DNA of 49,382 nt from Verrucomicrobiaceae bacterium. Lineage in GTDB: Bacteria > Verrucomicrobiota > Verrucomicrobiia > Verrucomicrobiales > Verrucomicrobiaceae. Each line of letters opens with the position of its first letter. Position 1 is the stretch's first letter. The notes beneath the pieces were generated by a model. It searched no databases and was not told where the DNA came from. It saw only the letters and a program-made list of their open reading frames with translations. Both the position numbers and the translations under genes were made by a program. Location of the stretch: contig JAEUHK010000048.1 of NCBI GenBank assembly GCA_016795465.1, positions 1 through 49,382 on the forward strand, written 5' to 3'. Shown here one piece after another: positions 40,273 to 49,077 of the stretch.

Positions 40273-40965
40273 ATGTCATCCCCCGTACTCGCCGAACTCG
40301 TCGAAGCTGGCGTCCACTTTGGACATCAGACCAAACGCTGGAACCCGAAGATGAAGAAATTCATCATGGGCTCCAAAAACAACATCCACATCCTCAACAT
40401 CGAGGAGACCGTCAATCAGATCGACAAAGCCGCTGACTTCCTCAGCGAACTGGCCCGCAAGAACAAAAAGGTCCTTTTCGTCGGCTGCAAACGCCAGGCC
40501 CAGGAAGCCGTCAAACAGGCCGCGGAAGCCTGCCACCAGTTCTACGTGAACCACCGCTGGCTCGGCGGCACGCTCACGAACAACGAGACCCTCCGCAAGT
40601 CCATCGCCCGCCTGAACTACCTCGAGGACATCGAGAAGAAGCCCGAGTTCAAGCAGATGTCCAAGAAGGAGCTCGCCTCCCTCAACCGCGAGCGCATCAA
40701 GCTCGAGCGCAACCTCCGCGGCATCCGCCACATGGACCGCCTGCCTGACGCCGTCGTCATCGTCGATGCCGCCCGCGAGCACATCGCCGTCGCCGAGGCC
40801 CGCCGCCTGCGCATCCCGATCGTGGCCCTTGTGGACACGAACGCCGACCCCTCCCTCATCAATTATCCCATCGCCGCCAACGACGACGCCATCCGCTCCA
40901 TCCGCATCATCCTGCAAAAGCTGATCGACCCCGTCATCGTCGCCACGGCCGAAGCCAAGAAGTAA
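40273..40965 (+). CDS. rpsB: 30S ribosomal protein S2
   Basis: The protein has 230 residues, the usual size for S2. Hallmarks are [20 protein letters not shown] at the N-terminus, [35 protein letters not shown], and [20 protein letters not shown]. It binds the 30S platform with S1. The ATG at 40273 starts the homology; no Shine-Dalgarno sequence is present. It is followed by tsf after 30 bases, the usual rpsB-tsf operon. Confidence 0.97.
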   Translation: MSSPVLAELVEAGVHFGHQTKRWNPKMKKFIMGSKNNIHILNIEETVNQIDKAADFLSELARKNKKVLFVGCKRQAQEAVKQAAEACHQFYVNHRWLGGTLTNNETLRKSIARLNYLEDIEKKPEFKQMSKKELASLNRERIKLERNLRGIRHMDRLPDAVVIVDAAREHIAVAEARRLRIPIVALVDTNADPSLINYPIAANDDAIRSIRIILQKLIDPVIVATAEAKK

Positions 40966-40995
40966 TTCACCTTTACCCCCCAACCCAGACCGATC

Positions 40996-41595
40996 ATGGC
41001 AGAAGAAATCTCCGCTAAAGTCGTCATGGCCCTGCGTGAAAAGACCAACGCAGGCATGATGGATTGCAAAAAAGCCCTCGCTGAAGCCGGTGGCGACATC
41101 GAGAAGGCCGAAACCATCCTTCGCAAGAAGGGCATCACCAAGGCCGGCTCCAAAGGCGACCGCCAGACCAAGGAAGGCATCATCTCCTCCTACATCCACA
41201 TGGCAGGCCGCATCGGCGTGCTCATCGAGGTGAACTGCGAAACCGACTTCGTTGCCCGCAACGAAATCTTCCAGGCCTTCGTGCGCGACATCAGCCTCCA
41301 CATCGCCGCCGCCAGCCCGAAATTCATCCGCCGCGAAGAAATTCCCGAGGCCCTCATCGCCAAGGAGAAGGAAATCGCCGCCGAGCAGATCAAGGACAAG
41401 CCCGCCGCCATCGTCGAGAAGATCGTGCAGGGCAAGATCGACAAGATCTTCGCCGAGCAGTGCCTCCTCGAGCAGGCCTTCATCAAGAACCCCGACATCA
41501 CCATCAGCGACTTCGTGAAGAGCAAGATCGCCGAGCTCGGTGAAAACCTCGTCGTGCGCCGCTTCGTGCGCTACGCCGTCGGTGAAGAGGTCTAA
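40996..41595 (+). CDS. tsf: Elongation factor Ts
   Basis: The protein has 199 residues, the short form of EF-Ts (as in Thermus) rather than the ~280-residue enterobacterial form. The UBA-like N-terminus AKVVMALREKTNAGMMDCKK is present, with the core GRIGVLIEVNCETDFVARN. It catalyses GDP exchange on EF-Tu. It sits in the rpsB operon and is followed by a strong terminator. No Shine-Dalgarno sequence precedes the ATG. Confidence 0.97.
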   Translation: MAEEISAKVVMALREKTNAGMMDCKKALAEAGGDIEKAETILRKKGITKAGSKGDRQTKEGIISSYIHMAGRIGVLIEVNCETDFVARNEIFQAFVRDISLHIAAASPKFIRREEIPEALIAKEKEIAAEQIKDKPAAIVEKIVQGKIDKIFAEQCLLEQAFIKNPDITISDFVKSKIAELGENLVVRRFVRYAVGEEV

Positions 41596-41622
41596 GAGCC
41601 ACTCGCCAGAAAATCACACCCG

Positions 41623-41653
41623 AAGGGCGGATCGTCATGATCCGCCCTTTTTT
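41623..41653 (+). terminator. Rho-independent terminator of rpsB-tsf
   Basis: GGGCGGATC-GTCAT-GATCCGCCC (9-bp stem, extended by two A-T pairs) is followed by a run of T. Confidence 0.95.
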
Positions 41654-41709
41654 CATGTTTCCGCCGCGCTCAAACCTGCGCTAGAAACCGCCGGTCAAAT
41701 CACTCTCTC

Positions 41710-41788
41710 AACCACGAATGGGCACGAATTCACATGAAGGGCCAACGAGCCGAAAATCATTCGTGCTTCTTCGTGCCCATTCGTGGTT
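41710..41788. repeat. 19-bp perfect inverted repeat upstream of the dNTPase gene
   Basis: AACCACGAATGGGCACGAA (41710-41728) is repeated inverted at 41770-41788, with 41 bases between. Such CCACGAATGGxCACGAA units are known as dispersed intergenic repeats in several phyla. It is unlikely to be a terminator because no T run follows. Confidence 0.8.
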
Positions 41789-41820
41789 TAAATCCGTGGT
41801 TCCCTAGCCTCGCGCCTGCC

Positions 41821-43095
41821 ATGCCCGCCAATCGCTTCTACAGCCCCTTCGACACCGCCACGCTCCACGAGCGGAAAGTCTTCGACGGCGAGTATCGCAG
41901 CGCCTTCCAGATTGACCGCGACCGCATCATCCACAGCAGCGCCTTCCGCCGTTTGCAGAGCAAGACGCAGGTCTTCCTCTCCGGCGAATACGACTTCTAC
42001 CGCACGCGCCTCACCCACAGCATCGAGGTTGCGCAAATCGGCCGCAGCATCTGCGGCTGGCTCCGTCAGCAGCGCGACATCCTCGACGACGAGTGCTTCA
42101 TCGACCCCGATCTCGTTGAAAGCACCTGCCTCAGCCACGATCTCGGCCATCCGCCCTTCGGCCACGCCGGCGAGCGCACCCTGCACCGCCTCATGGAGCC
42201 CTACGGCGGCTTTGAAGGCAATGCGCAGACCCTCCGCATCCTCACGCAGACGCTTTTCAGCGAAGGCCGCGCCGGCATGAATCCCTCGCGTGCCCTGCTC
42301 GATGGCGTGCTGAAATACAAAACGCTCTTCACCGAACGCCCCGCCGGCAAAACCAACCACTACCTCTACGACGACCAGGAAACGTGGCTCGACTTCGCCA
42401 TGGGCCACCAGGCCTTCCCCGTCGAGCTCACGCCCGGCAAGCCGCGCAACGGCTTCAAGAGCATCGAATGCCAGATCATGGACTGGGCCGACGACACCGC
42501 CTACTCCCTCAATGACCTCGCCGATGGCATCCGTGCCGGCTTCATCAATGTGACCAACCTCGAACGCTGGGCCGAAAAACAGTCGCTCGATGCCTCACAG
42601 GCCGAGTGGGTCGCCTTCTTGTGCAAAGCCATCCGCGAAGACCGCGTCGAAGGCCGCCTCAACCGCCTCATTGGCGACTGCATCCGCGCCACCAAACTCG
42701 TCCCCACTGCGAACTTCCTCAGCGCCAGCACCAAGCGCCATCAGTTCGAGCTGCAAATCGACCCCGCGCTGCGTTCACGCGCCGATCTGCATAAAAAAAT
42801 CTCCCTCGAGCTCGTCTTCCGCAGCCCGCAGCTCCAGCAGCTCGACCACAAGGCCGACTACATCCTCCAGCAGCTCTTCGGCGTGCTGCGCGATCGCTAC
42901 ATCGAGCCCGCCCAGCCCAAAGGCCTCCGCCTGATGCCCGAAACCCTCGAAACCGAAATCGCAGCCGCTCCCGATGCCAACGGCCGCGCCCGCCTCGTCT
43001 GCGACTGGATCGCCAACATGACCGACCGCTTCGCCTTCCGCACCTACCGCAGGCTGTTTGATGCTGAGTTTGGGTCGATCACGGATTTTGTTTAA
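41821..43095 (+). CDS. dGTPase-like deoxynucleotide triphosphohydrolase (HD domain)
   Basis: The protein has 424 residues and is a dNTP triphosphohydrolase of the Dgt/SAMHD1-like HD family. HD-domain metal ligands are seen in TRLTHSIEVAQIG, in LSHDLGHPPFGHAGERTLHRLM, and in DWADDTAYSLNDLADGI. The N-terminal SAFRRLQSKTQVF is typical. It removes triphosphate from dNTPs to balance pools or limit phage. The ATG at 41821 is chosen because homology starts at FYSPFDT; an in-frame ATG 87 bases upstream would begin within the inverted repeat. It converges with the c-heme gene, 8 bases apart. Confidence 0.9.
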   Translation: MPANRFYSPFDTATLHERKVFDGEYRSAFQIDRDRIIHSSAFRRLQSKTQVFLSGEYDFYRTRLTHSIEVAQIGRSICGWLRQQRDILDDECFIDPDLVESTCLSHDLGHPPFGHAGERTLHRLMEPYGGFEGNAQTLRILTQTLFSEGRAGMNPSRALLDGVLKYKTLFTERPAGKTNHYLYDDQETWLDFAMGHQAFPVELTPGKPRNGFKSIECQIMDWADDTAYSLNDLADGIRAGFINVTNLERWAEKQSLDASQAEWVAFLCKAIREDRVEGRLNRLIGDCIRATKLVPTANFLSASTKRHQFELQIDPALRSRADLHKKISLELVFRSPQLQQLDHKADYILQQLFGVLRDRYIEPAQPKGLRLMPETLETEIAAAPDANGRARLVCDWIANMTDRFAFRTYRRLFDAEFGSITDFV

Positions 43096-43103
43096 ACCAA
43101 GGG

Positions 43104-44381
43104 TCACCAGTCATCTGGCAGGCCAGGCAGGGTGTCACGCAGGATGCGGAGGATTTGCAGCCGTTCGAATTCGGGAAGGTGATCGCTCAGAGGGTCATCA
43201 GGGCTTTGGAGTGCACGATGGAGTCGGGTGATCAGCTCTGCCTTGACCTCAGCCGGCATCTCCAACCACGGACGCGTGTAGATCATGTAGCTGCATCGGT
43301 ATTTGAGCAGCCGTGTTTTGAGATCGAGATCCTTCAGTGAGGCACCCGTGCGCGAGGGGCGGCGGTTTCGGCGAAAGTCTTCCATGTAACGCGGATCGCC
43401 CGTGACACCCCCGGCAGGCAGCGGTGCCTCACCGCGGAAGAGCATGTAGCGGATCACCTCGTCGATGTCTTCCTCGTGCGAGGGTAGCATGCGTGCCCCT
43501 TCTGCCTGTCCGTTGTCATGGGCGCTCATGAGCGCCTTGATCAGGCGGTTGTGAAAACCAATTTGATGCTCGTGCAGCAAATGCGCGAGGATGTCGCTTT
43601 TTTGCGCAAGGTGCAGGCCAGGATCGAAAAGCTCGCCAATGCGGGTGGGCACCGCGACACCTGCTTTCATCACCATGCCCGCAGATGGAAAGGCCCGCTG
43701 GTCCAAGCTGGTGACGAACCAGCCGCCAAACCGATCTTCAAGCGGGCGTTCGTGACCCTCCACTGCATTGATGATACCCGTCATCTTGCCAGACATCTCC
43801 GGCAGACAGAAGCGCATGAAAAAGCCGGGCGCATAGCCCGAGTCCGAGCCTCCATGGCAGCCCATGCAGCCATCGTTCGCGATGGCGGTGGGCGGAGATT
43901 TCGTGCCGACTTTCTGAAAGGTGTAAAGCGTCGCACCGGCAGCCGCATCGACACCGATCATCTCCAGCAGCCCGCCGGGCACGATGCCCACATAGCATTC
44001 ATCATTGAAGTAGATCGCCCGCGGGTTTCGCGGATTCACGCGGGTGCCTTGCGACGCGGAGCCGGAGAAGACGAGCAACTGAGAGCTAACCGGAATCTTC
44101 AGCTCCTGCAAAACACTCTGCGTGAGCGAGCGGAGATCCGTGTTGTCGAGCTTCACGCGACCGGACTCCACTGCTTGGAGCAGGCGGGTGCAATCATCCG
44201 TTGGCTTCAGACCTTCGACAAGCTTCCGGCGGCTGTTCACGAATGCCCGGAGTCGCAATTGCTCCGGCGTGGGAGGCGGCCGGGTCTTTGGAGTGGTGGT
44301 GTTCTGAGCCCAGCCGCACGACAAGGCACAAGCGGCGGCCAACAGCTTGGCAGGCAGGCTGGATGCACGGGTGAATTTCAT
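43104..44381 (-). CDS. Exported protein with a c-type heme site
   Basis: The protein has 425 residues with a signal peptide (about 1-25). One CxxCH heme-binding motif is seen: C172, C175 and H176 in DGCMGCHGGSDSG, in a setting unlike small cytochromes c. A preceding block RVNPRNPRAIYFNDECYVG is notable for its charge and looks conserved in related Planctomycetes/Verrucomicrobiota proteins. It may be a periplasmic electron-transfer or heme-dependent enzyme; no partner is encoded nearby. A signal-peptide cysteine (ALSCGWAQ) leaves lipidation possible. It is divergent from the DUF4350-like gene by 108 bases. Confidence 0.72.
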   Translation of the reverse strand: MKFTRASSLPAKLLAAACALSCGWAQNTTTPKTRPPPTPEQLRLRAFVNSRRKLVEGLKPTDDCTRLLQAVESGRVKLDNTDLRSLTQSVLQELKIPVSSQLLVFSGSASQGTRVNPRNPRAIYFNDECYVGIVPGGLLEMIGVDAAAGATLYTFQKVGTKSPPTAIANDGCMGCHGGSDSGYAPGFFMRFCLPEMSGKMTGIINAVEGHERPLEDRFGGWFVTSLDQRAFPSAGMVMKAGVAVPTRIGELFDPGLHLAQKSDILAHLLHEHQIGFHNRLIKALMSAHDNGQAEGARMLPSHEEDIDEVIRYMLFRGEAPLPAGGVTGDPRYMEDFRRNRRPSRTGASLKDLDLKTRLLKYRCSYMIYTRPWLEMPAEVKAELITRLHRALQSPDDPLSDHLPEFERLQILRILRDTLPGLPDDW

Positions 44382-44489
44382 CGCGAAATGCTATCGGAAA
44401 GGCATTTAGATGGCAATGCCGGACATGCGCAGGCGGCTCCATGAGAATGGTCTTGTGCCGTTCGGGTGAATTTGATAATTTAAAGGCCT

Positions 44490-46070
44490 ATGAACGCCAA
44501 ATCTGCTCCTTCGCGTTTCCCGGCCTTGCACCTTCTCCTGGGCATTTGGATGGCCTCCATGGCCTTTTCCCAAGCTGCAGAACCGCTCGGCGTCGCAGAG
44601 TTCAGCTTCGACAAACGTTACGAAACTGCTGAAGCCTTTGCCAAAGTAGCTCGACCGGCCTGGATCACCGGGATGGAGCAGTCCGGCGGTGCCTTTTTTG
44701 ATGAGCCTGCCTGCTGGCATGTCCAGGCGACTGCCGCGGATGGAAGTGGCAAGCTCGCCATCGGCCTCGACCGCTCCAAGATCAGCGGCGATCTCGCTGC
44801 CACGCTGCTTTTCTCCGCCGAACAATCGTCCGACCTCGCGGTGCAGCTCTTCGATGATCAAGGGCGGGCGGTGGTGGTCGATCTGTTTGGAAATCTCATC
44901 GATGTCGGCGGGGCGCTTTCGACGAACACCTTCATCATCTCGTTGAACAAATACCCCACGGCCACCCGCATCGTGCTGCGTCAGGTACATGGCCCCGTGA
45001 CTGTCTATGGCCTCGTGCTCTTCCCGGTCGCCTCGGAGGGAGAAATGGTCGTCGAGGAGGTGAAGAAGCTGGCGCAGCGCCTAGGCGATCCGCTCAGTCC
45101 CGACAACCCCATCATGCAGAACCTCCAGAACGTGGCCACGCATGCCAATGCGGTCATCAGCTCCGTCGCACCGCGTCAGCCGCTGGTTTCTTCGTCAGGC
45201 AAAACCCTGGCCGAGATGGCCAAAACCAAGCCCGCGGCATGCATGATGACCACCAAGACCACCGCGGCGGGCGGCTGCATCTGTGTGCCGGGTGCGAAGA
45301 CCACCGTCGTCATGACCGATCCTCCTGCCATCCCGTCCGTTCGTCCCTTCAAGCAACCGGTGACCGTTTTGATCGAGGACTCGCACGGCGGCACGGACAT
45401 TTTCAACGAATACAACTTCGGCTCCGCACAGCTCGGCCGCATCCTCACGGCACAGGGGGCGAAGGTCATGAGCACCCGCGAGGCACCGGACTTTGATCCG
45501 GCCGCGGGACTTAACGCCAAGGTGCTCGCCCATTTCAATGTCGTGATCTTCAACGGTCGCTTCAATGGCCGCACCAAGGCCTTCACCGAGTCTGAGATCC
45601 AGGCCGTGAGCGAGTGGGTGAAGGCTGGCGGTGGTCTCGCGGTCACCTGTTCCTCACCCACCGCCAGCGACAAACTCGATGCCTTCTATTTCAACCCCTT
45701 GATCGCACCTTATGGCCTCCAGTTCGCCTCACGCGGCTTGGGTGATGTTCGTTTTCAAGTCACGCCCTCGGACAAGCATCCCATCCTCAGCGGCTTGGAA
45801 GGCTTCCAAGTCTTCCACGGCACAGCTGTGGCCGGTCAGGCGGAAGCCAAAGAGGTCCTGCCATCGGCGCATGACAGCGTGATGCTCACCCGGCAGTTCG
45901 GCAAAGGCCGCGTCGTCGCCTTCGGTGGTGGCAGCGCCATTCAGAATCAGGCGCTCAACTCCAAAGTCATCCATCACGCCAAACAACCCACCGTCAGCAG
46001 CAACACCCGCCTCGCCATGAACCTCGCTCTCTGGCTCGCCGGTGGCGACGAAGCCGTGGCAAGCAATTGA
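44490..46070 (+). CDS. Secreted protein with DUF4350/glutamine-amidotransferase-like domain
   Basis: The protein has 526 residues. The signal peptide is extended (about 1-30, ending SQAAEPLG). Residues about 30-190 are beta-rich, perhaps a carbohydrate-binding-type module. A cysteine-rich bridge follows (KTTAAGGCICVPGAKT). Residues about 290-520 resemble the DUF4350 or class I glutamine-amidotransferase-like fold: VTVLIEDSHGG, SAQLGRILTAQGAKVM, NVVIFNGRFNGRTKAF, SEWVKAGGGLAVTCSSP and VVAFGGGSAIQNQ. No catalytic Cys is evident. Role unknown. Confidence 0.68.
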   Translation: MNAKSAPSRFPALHLLLGIWMASMAFSQAAEPLGVAEFSFDKRYETAEAFAKVARPAWITGMEQSGGAFFDEPACWHVQATAADGSGKLAIGLDRSKISGDLAATLLFSAEQSSDLAVQLFDDQGRAVVVDLFGNLIDVGGALSTNTFIISLNKYPTATRIVLRQVHGPVTVYGLVLFPVASEGEMVVEEVKKLAQRLGDPLSPDNPIMQNLQNVATHANAVISSVAPRQPLVSSSGKTLAEMAKTKPAACMMTTKTTAAGGCICVPGAKTTVVMTDPPAIPSVRPFKQPVTVLIEDSHGGTDIFNEYNFGSAQLGRILTAQGAKVMSTREAPDFDPAAGLNAKVLAHFNVVIFNGRFNGRTKAFTESEIQAVSEWVKAGGGLAVTCSSPTASDKLDAFYFNPLIAPYGLQFASRGLGDVRFQVTPSDKHPILSGLEGFQVFHGTAVAGQAEAKEVLPSAHDSVMLTRQFGKGRVVAFGGGSAIQNQALNSKVIHHAKQPTVSSNTRLAMNLALWLAGGDEAVASN

Positions 46071-46177
46071 GATGGATCGACGCCAACGGCTGCGAGAATG
46101 AATCAAAGAAGACTATTGCTCCATTTTGTCAGCTAGCTGCACCCGATCTCGCCTCTGCCGTTTCCGACCCTGCTTCG

Positions 46178-46609
46178 ATGACTGATCTCATCCCCATCGT
46201 CGGCATTTTGGTCGTATGCACACTCTTGTACCTTTCGTATCTTGTTTCGATCAGACAGGCGAACAAAAACTGGCAGGCGGTGCAAGCCACTTATGAAATC
46301 GTCGGATCCAAGGTGCCACGAGGCGACATCATTCACGGCGTGTATTACCTTCGGATTAGCTATACCTTTGACAGTCGCGCATTCTCCAAACTGATTACGC
46401 TTCACTACAACCGGCACACACTTGAGCATCACACATTCGATCCTGAAGGTCTTCATAATTCAAGAAACTCACTCTGGATTCTGGTGAATCCGAAGAACCC
46501 CAAACTGATCCTGTATGAACGTGCGCCTTGGTGGAACCATTTGCTAGCCGTGGCGGTTATCATCTTCCTATGGTCTGTCATCGGATACTCGCTCCTTCGT
46601 CAGAGGTAG
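46178..46609 (+). CDS. DUF3592-like membrane protein
   Basis: The protein has 143 residues with hydrophobic helices at about 4-22 and 118-138 enclosing a beta-rich domain (GDIIHGVYYLRISYTFDSRA, FSKLITLHYNRHT, ILVNPKNPKLILYER), the usual layout of DUF3592 proteins. The ATG at 46178 is chosen; upstream in-frame residues are unlike the family. Its base composition is visibly AT-richer than its neighbours, suggesting more recent acquisition. Function unknown. Confidence 0.7.
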   Translation: MTDLIPIVGILVVCTLLYLSYLVSIRQANKNWQAVQATYEIVGSKVPRGDIIHGVYYLRISYTFDSRAFSKLITLHYNRHTLEHHTFDPEGLHNSRNSLWILVNPKNPKLILYERAPWWNHLLAVAVIIFLWSVIGYSLLRQR

Positions 46610-46750
46610 TCTTGGAGTGGACATCTTGGACTAAACCCGGAAAAACTTCATCCAGAGAACGCGCTGACTTTGATGCGTTGAAAGCCACGGTCTGACAAAA
46701 ACCAGGTCCTGGATCAAAAGCACGGCCCCAGCTCCCGTATTCCACGGACC

Positions 46751-48829
46751 ATGATCCGCCGACTCCTCCCGCTGCTTGCTCTTCTCGCTGTCCAACCGCT
46801 CCACGCCGATTTCCAAGCCGGAGCCGCGGTGATCGACATCACGCCGCCGAAGCTGCCGGTGCTGGTGAATGGCGGGATGCTGAGTCGCTATGTGGACAAG
46901 ATCACCACGCGGGTGAACGCCCGGGCCATTGTGGCGACGGATGGTAAGGAGTCGGTGGCGATCGTGGTGGTGGATAGTTGCATGATGGGACGTGAGCTGC
47001 TCGATGAGGCGAAGAAGACCGCGGCGGCGAAAACAGGCATCGCCGCCGATCACATGCTCATCTCCGCCACGCATGCGCATTCCGCGCCGGCCTCGATGGG
47101 TTGTCTCGGCACGGAGGCGGACCCGGCTTATGTGCCCTTTTTGAAGGAAAAACTCGTCGAGGCCATCGCGGCGGCTCAAAAGGCGCTCAAACCAGCCCGC
47201 ATCGGTTTTGCGAAGGAGGACGCGGCGGATTTCACCGCGCTGCGTCAGTGGATCAAACGGCCCGATCGCGTGACGGAGGACCCGTTTGGCAACATGACGG
47301 TGCGTGCCAACATGCACGCAGGTCGTGTGTGGGAGGATGTCACCGGCGAATCCGGCCCCGAGGACCCGGATCTCTCGCTCATCTCCATTCAAAGCGCCGA
47401 TGGCAAGCCGCTGGCCGTGCTGGCGAACTTCTCCATGCACTACTTTGGCGACAAGGACATCAGCGCCGACTACTTCGGCCTCTTCGCCGAAGGCCTGAAG
47501 CAGCGCATCGACCCGCAGGGCGGCATGGTCGGCATCATGTCCCACGGCTGCAGCGGCGACATCTACCGTGTCGATTACAAAGTGCCGGAGAAAGACCGCC
47601 CGAAGCCCACCATCGACGAGTACACGCAAGGCCTGCTCGACATCGCGATGAAGGCCTACAAGCAAATCGAGTATCGCAGCGATGTCGATGTGGCCATGGC
47701 CGAGCGGCGCATGACGCTGAAATACCGCGTGCCGGACAAACAGCGCCTCGAATGGGCCCAGCGCATCGTCGCCGAGATGGGCGATCGTTTGGCGAAGACC
47801 CCGACGGAGGTCTATGCCCGCGAGCAGATCCTCCTCCACGAGCGCCAGCAGACGGAGATCGTCGTGCAGGCGCTGCGCATCGGCCCCATCGGCATCGCCA
47901 CCACGCCGAACGAGACCTATGCGATCACCGGCCTCAAGATCAAAGCCGCGAGCCCATTGCCGCACACCCTGGTCATCGAGCTCGCGAATGGTGGCGATGG
48001 CTATATCCCGCCGCCGGAGATGCACGCCTGGGGCGGTTACAACACCTGGGCCGCACGTTCCGCCGGACTCGAAGTCATGGCCGAGCCGAAGATCACGCAG
48101 GCGGCCATCGGTTTGCTCGAAACCGTCAGCAAAGCCCCGCGCAAGCCCTGGCACCTCAGCGCCGGACCGGCCACGAAGAGCCTCGCCGATCTCGGCCCGC
48201 TGGCTTACTGGCGCTTGAACGAGTTCACCGGTCCCGTGGCGGTCGATGCCACCTCGCATGAGCATCACGCCACCTACGAAGGCGGTGTCGCCTACTACCT
48301 CGATGGCCCGCACGCCTCGAAATTCTGCGGCGGCGAGGTCAACCGCGCCCCGCACTTCGTCGGCGGTCGCCTCGCCACCGAGTTCGCCCAGCTCGGCGAG
48401 GACTACACGCTCTCGATGTGGATCTGGAACGGCATGCCGAATGACGGTCGCGATTTCTGCGGCTGGTTTTACTCCCGCGATCACAACCACGGCACCAGCG
48501 CCTTCGGCGAGCACCTCGGCATCGGCGGCAAAAGCGGCCACACCGGCAAGCTCGTCCTCCAAGTCGGCCAAAACCAATTCGCCGGCCAAACCGAGCTGCC
48601 CCGCTGGATCTGGCAGCACATCGCCCTCGTGCGAAAAGGCGGCAAGGTGCGCATCTATCTCAACGGCACCCTCGATCTCGAAGCCGAAGCCCCCGCCGTG
48701 AAAATCCCCGCCCTCTTCCTCGGCGGTCGCAGCGACAACACCGACAACTGGGAAGGCCGCCTCGACGAAATCGCCGTGTTTGGCAAGGCACTGAGCAGCG
48801 AGGAGCTTGTGAAGCTCAGCCTGCGGTAA
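46751..48829 (+). CDS. Secreted neutral-ceramidase-like protein with LamG-like domain
   Basis: The protein has 692 residues with a signal peptide (MIRRLLPLLALLAVQPLHA). Residues about 20-460 resemble the neutral/alkaline ceramidase domain: FQAGAAVIDITPPKLPVLVN, SATHAHSAP with zinc-candidate H108 and H110, FSMHYFG, MSHGCSGDIY, and IATTPNETYAITGLKI. Residues about 480-690 form a LamG/concanavalin-A-like sandwich (AYWRLNEFTGPVAVDATS, YTLSMWIWNG, RLDEIAVFGKALSSEEL). Ceramidase chemistry is not assured: in this phylum the domain often acts on unknown substrates. A 62-residue membrane protein follows 4 bases later. Confidence 0.82.
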   Translation: MIRRLLPLLALLAVQPLHADFQAGAAVIDITPPKLPVLVNGGMLSRYVDKITTRVNARAIVATDGKESVAIVVVDSCMMGRELLDEAKKTAAAKTGIAADHMLISATHAHSAPASMGCLGTEADPAYVPFLKEKLVEAIAAAQKALKPARIGFAKEDAADFTALRQWIKRPDRVTEDPFGNMTVRANMHAGRVWEDVTGESGPEDPDLSLISIQSADGKPLAVLANFSMHYFGDKDISADYFGLFAEGLKQRIDPQGGMVGIMSHGCSGDIYRVDYKVPEKDRPKPTIDEYTQGLLDIAMKAYKQIEYRSDVDVAMAERRMTLKYRVPDKQRLEWAQRIVAEMGDRLAKTPTEVYAREQILLHERQQTEIVVQALRIGPIGIATTPNETYAITGLKIKAASPLPHTLVIELANGGDGYIPPPEMHAWGGYNTWAARSAGLEVMAEPKITQAAIGLLETVSKAPRKPWHLSAGPATKSLADLGPLAYWRLNEFTGPVAVDATSHEHHATYEGGVAYYLDGPHASKFCGGEVNRAPHFVGGRLATEFAQLGEDYTLSMWIWNGMPNDGRDFCGWFYSRDHNHGTSAFGEHLGIGGKSGHTGKLVLQVGQNQFAGQTELPRWIWQHIALVRKGGKVRIYLNGTLDLEAEAPAVKIPALFLGGRSDNTDNWEGRLDEIAVFGKALSSEELVKLSLR

Positions 48830-48833
48830 ATTC

Positions 48834-49022
48834 ATGGCCAAAAAGATCATCCGAGTTGTGAGCTTCCTGCTTCAAGCCGCGGGCTTGTTGTTCATGCTCG
48901 ATGCGTTCGTGCCGCGCTCCATCCCTGCGAGCTGGGCAAAGCATGCTCTTGAGTTCTTTTCGGGTGCTTTGTGCTGGGTTCTTGGTCTCGCACTTCGCCG
49001 ATGTTGCCGTCAGAAAGGGTAA
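48834..49022 (+). CDS. Small two-helix membrane protein
   Basis: The protein has 62 residues and two hydrophobic segments (about 6-26 and 36-54), starting MAKKIIRVVSFLLQ and ending in a basic, cysteine-containing tail (RRCCRQKG). It begins 4 bases after the ceramidase-like stop, suggesting co-expression. Its stop codon lies inside an inverted-repeat element. I recognise no family; a real gene is plausible but not certain. Confidence 0.5.
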   Translation: MAKKIIRVVSFLLQAAGLLFMLDAFVPRSIPASWAKHALEFFSGALCWVLGLALRRCCRQKG

Positions 49023-49077
49023 AATGATTTGGGGGTAGAATGATGGGATTCATCATTTTACCCGACATCATTCTACC
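49017..49077. repeat. Interleaved inverted repeats (pseudoknot-like)
   Basis: Arm A GGGTAAAATGAT (49017-49028) pairs with ATCATTTTACCC (49052-49063). Arm B GGTAGAATGATG (49034-49045) pairs with CATCATTCTACC (49066-49077). The order is A-B-A'-B', so the two stems interlock. A and B are near copies of one unit. Confidence 0.85.

Noticed and set aside
41734..41820. Longer N-terminus of the dNTPase
   Set aside because: These residues are encoded partly by an inverted repeat, and homology starts at the ATG at 41821.
44453..44479. Promoter TTGTGC/GATAAT before the DUF4350-like gene
   Set aside because: The spacer is only 15 bases and the -10 would leave a leader of a few bases. It is too weak to list.
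46631..48850. 739-codon open frame opposite the ceramidase-like gene
   Set aside because: It is antisense to a protein with clear domains. The His/Asp/Arg-rich translation is typical of a shadow frame.
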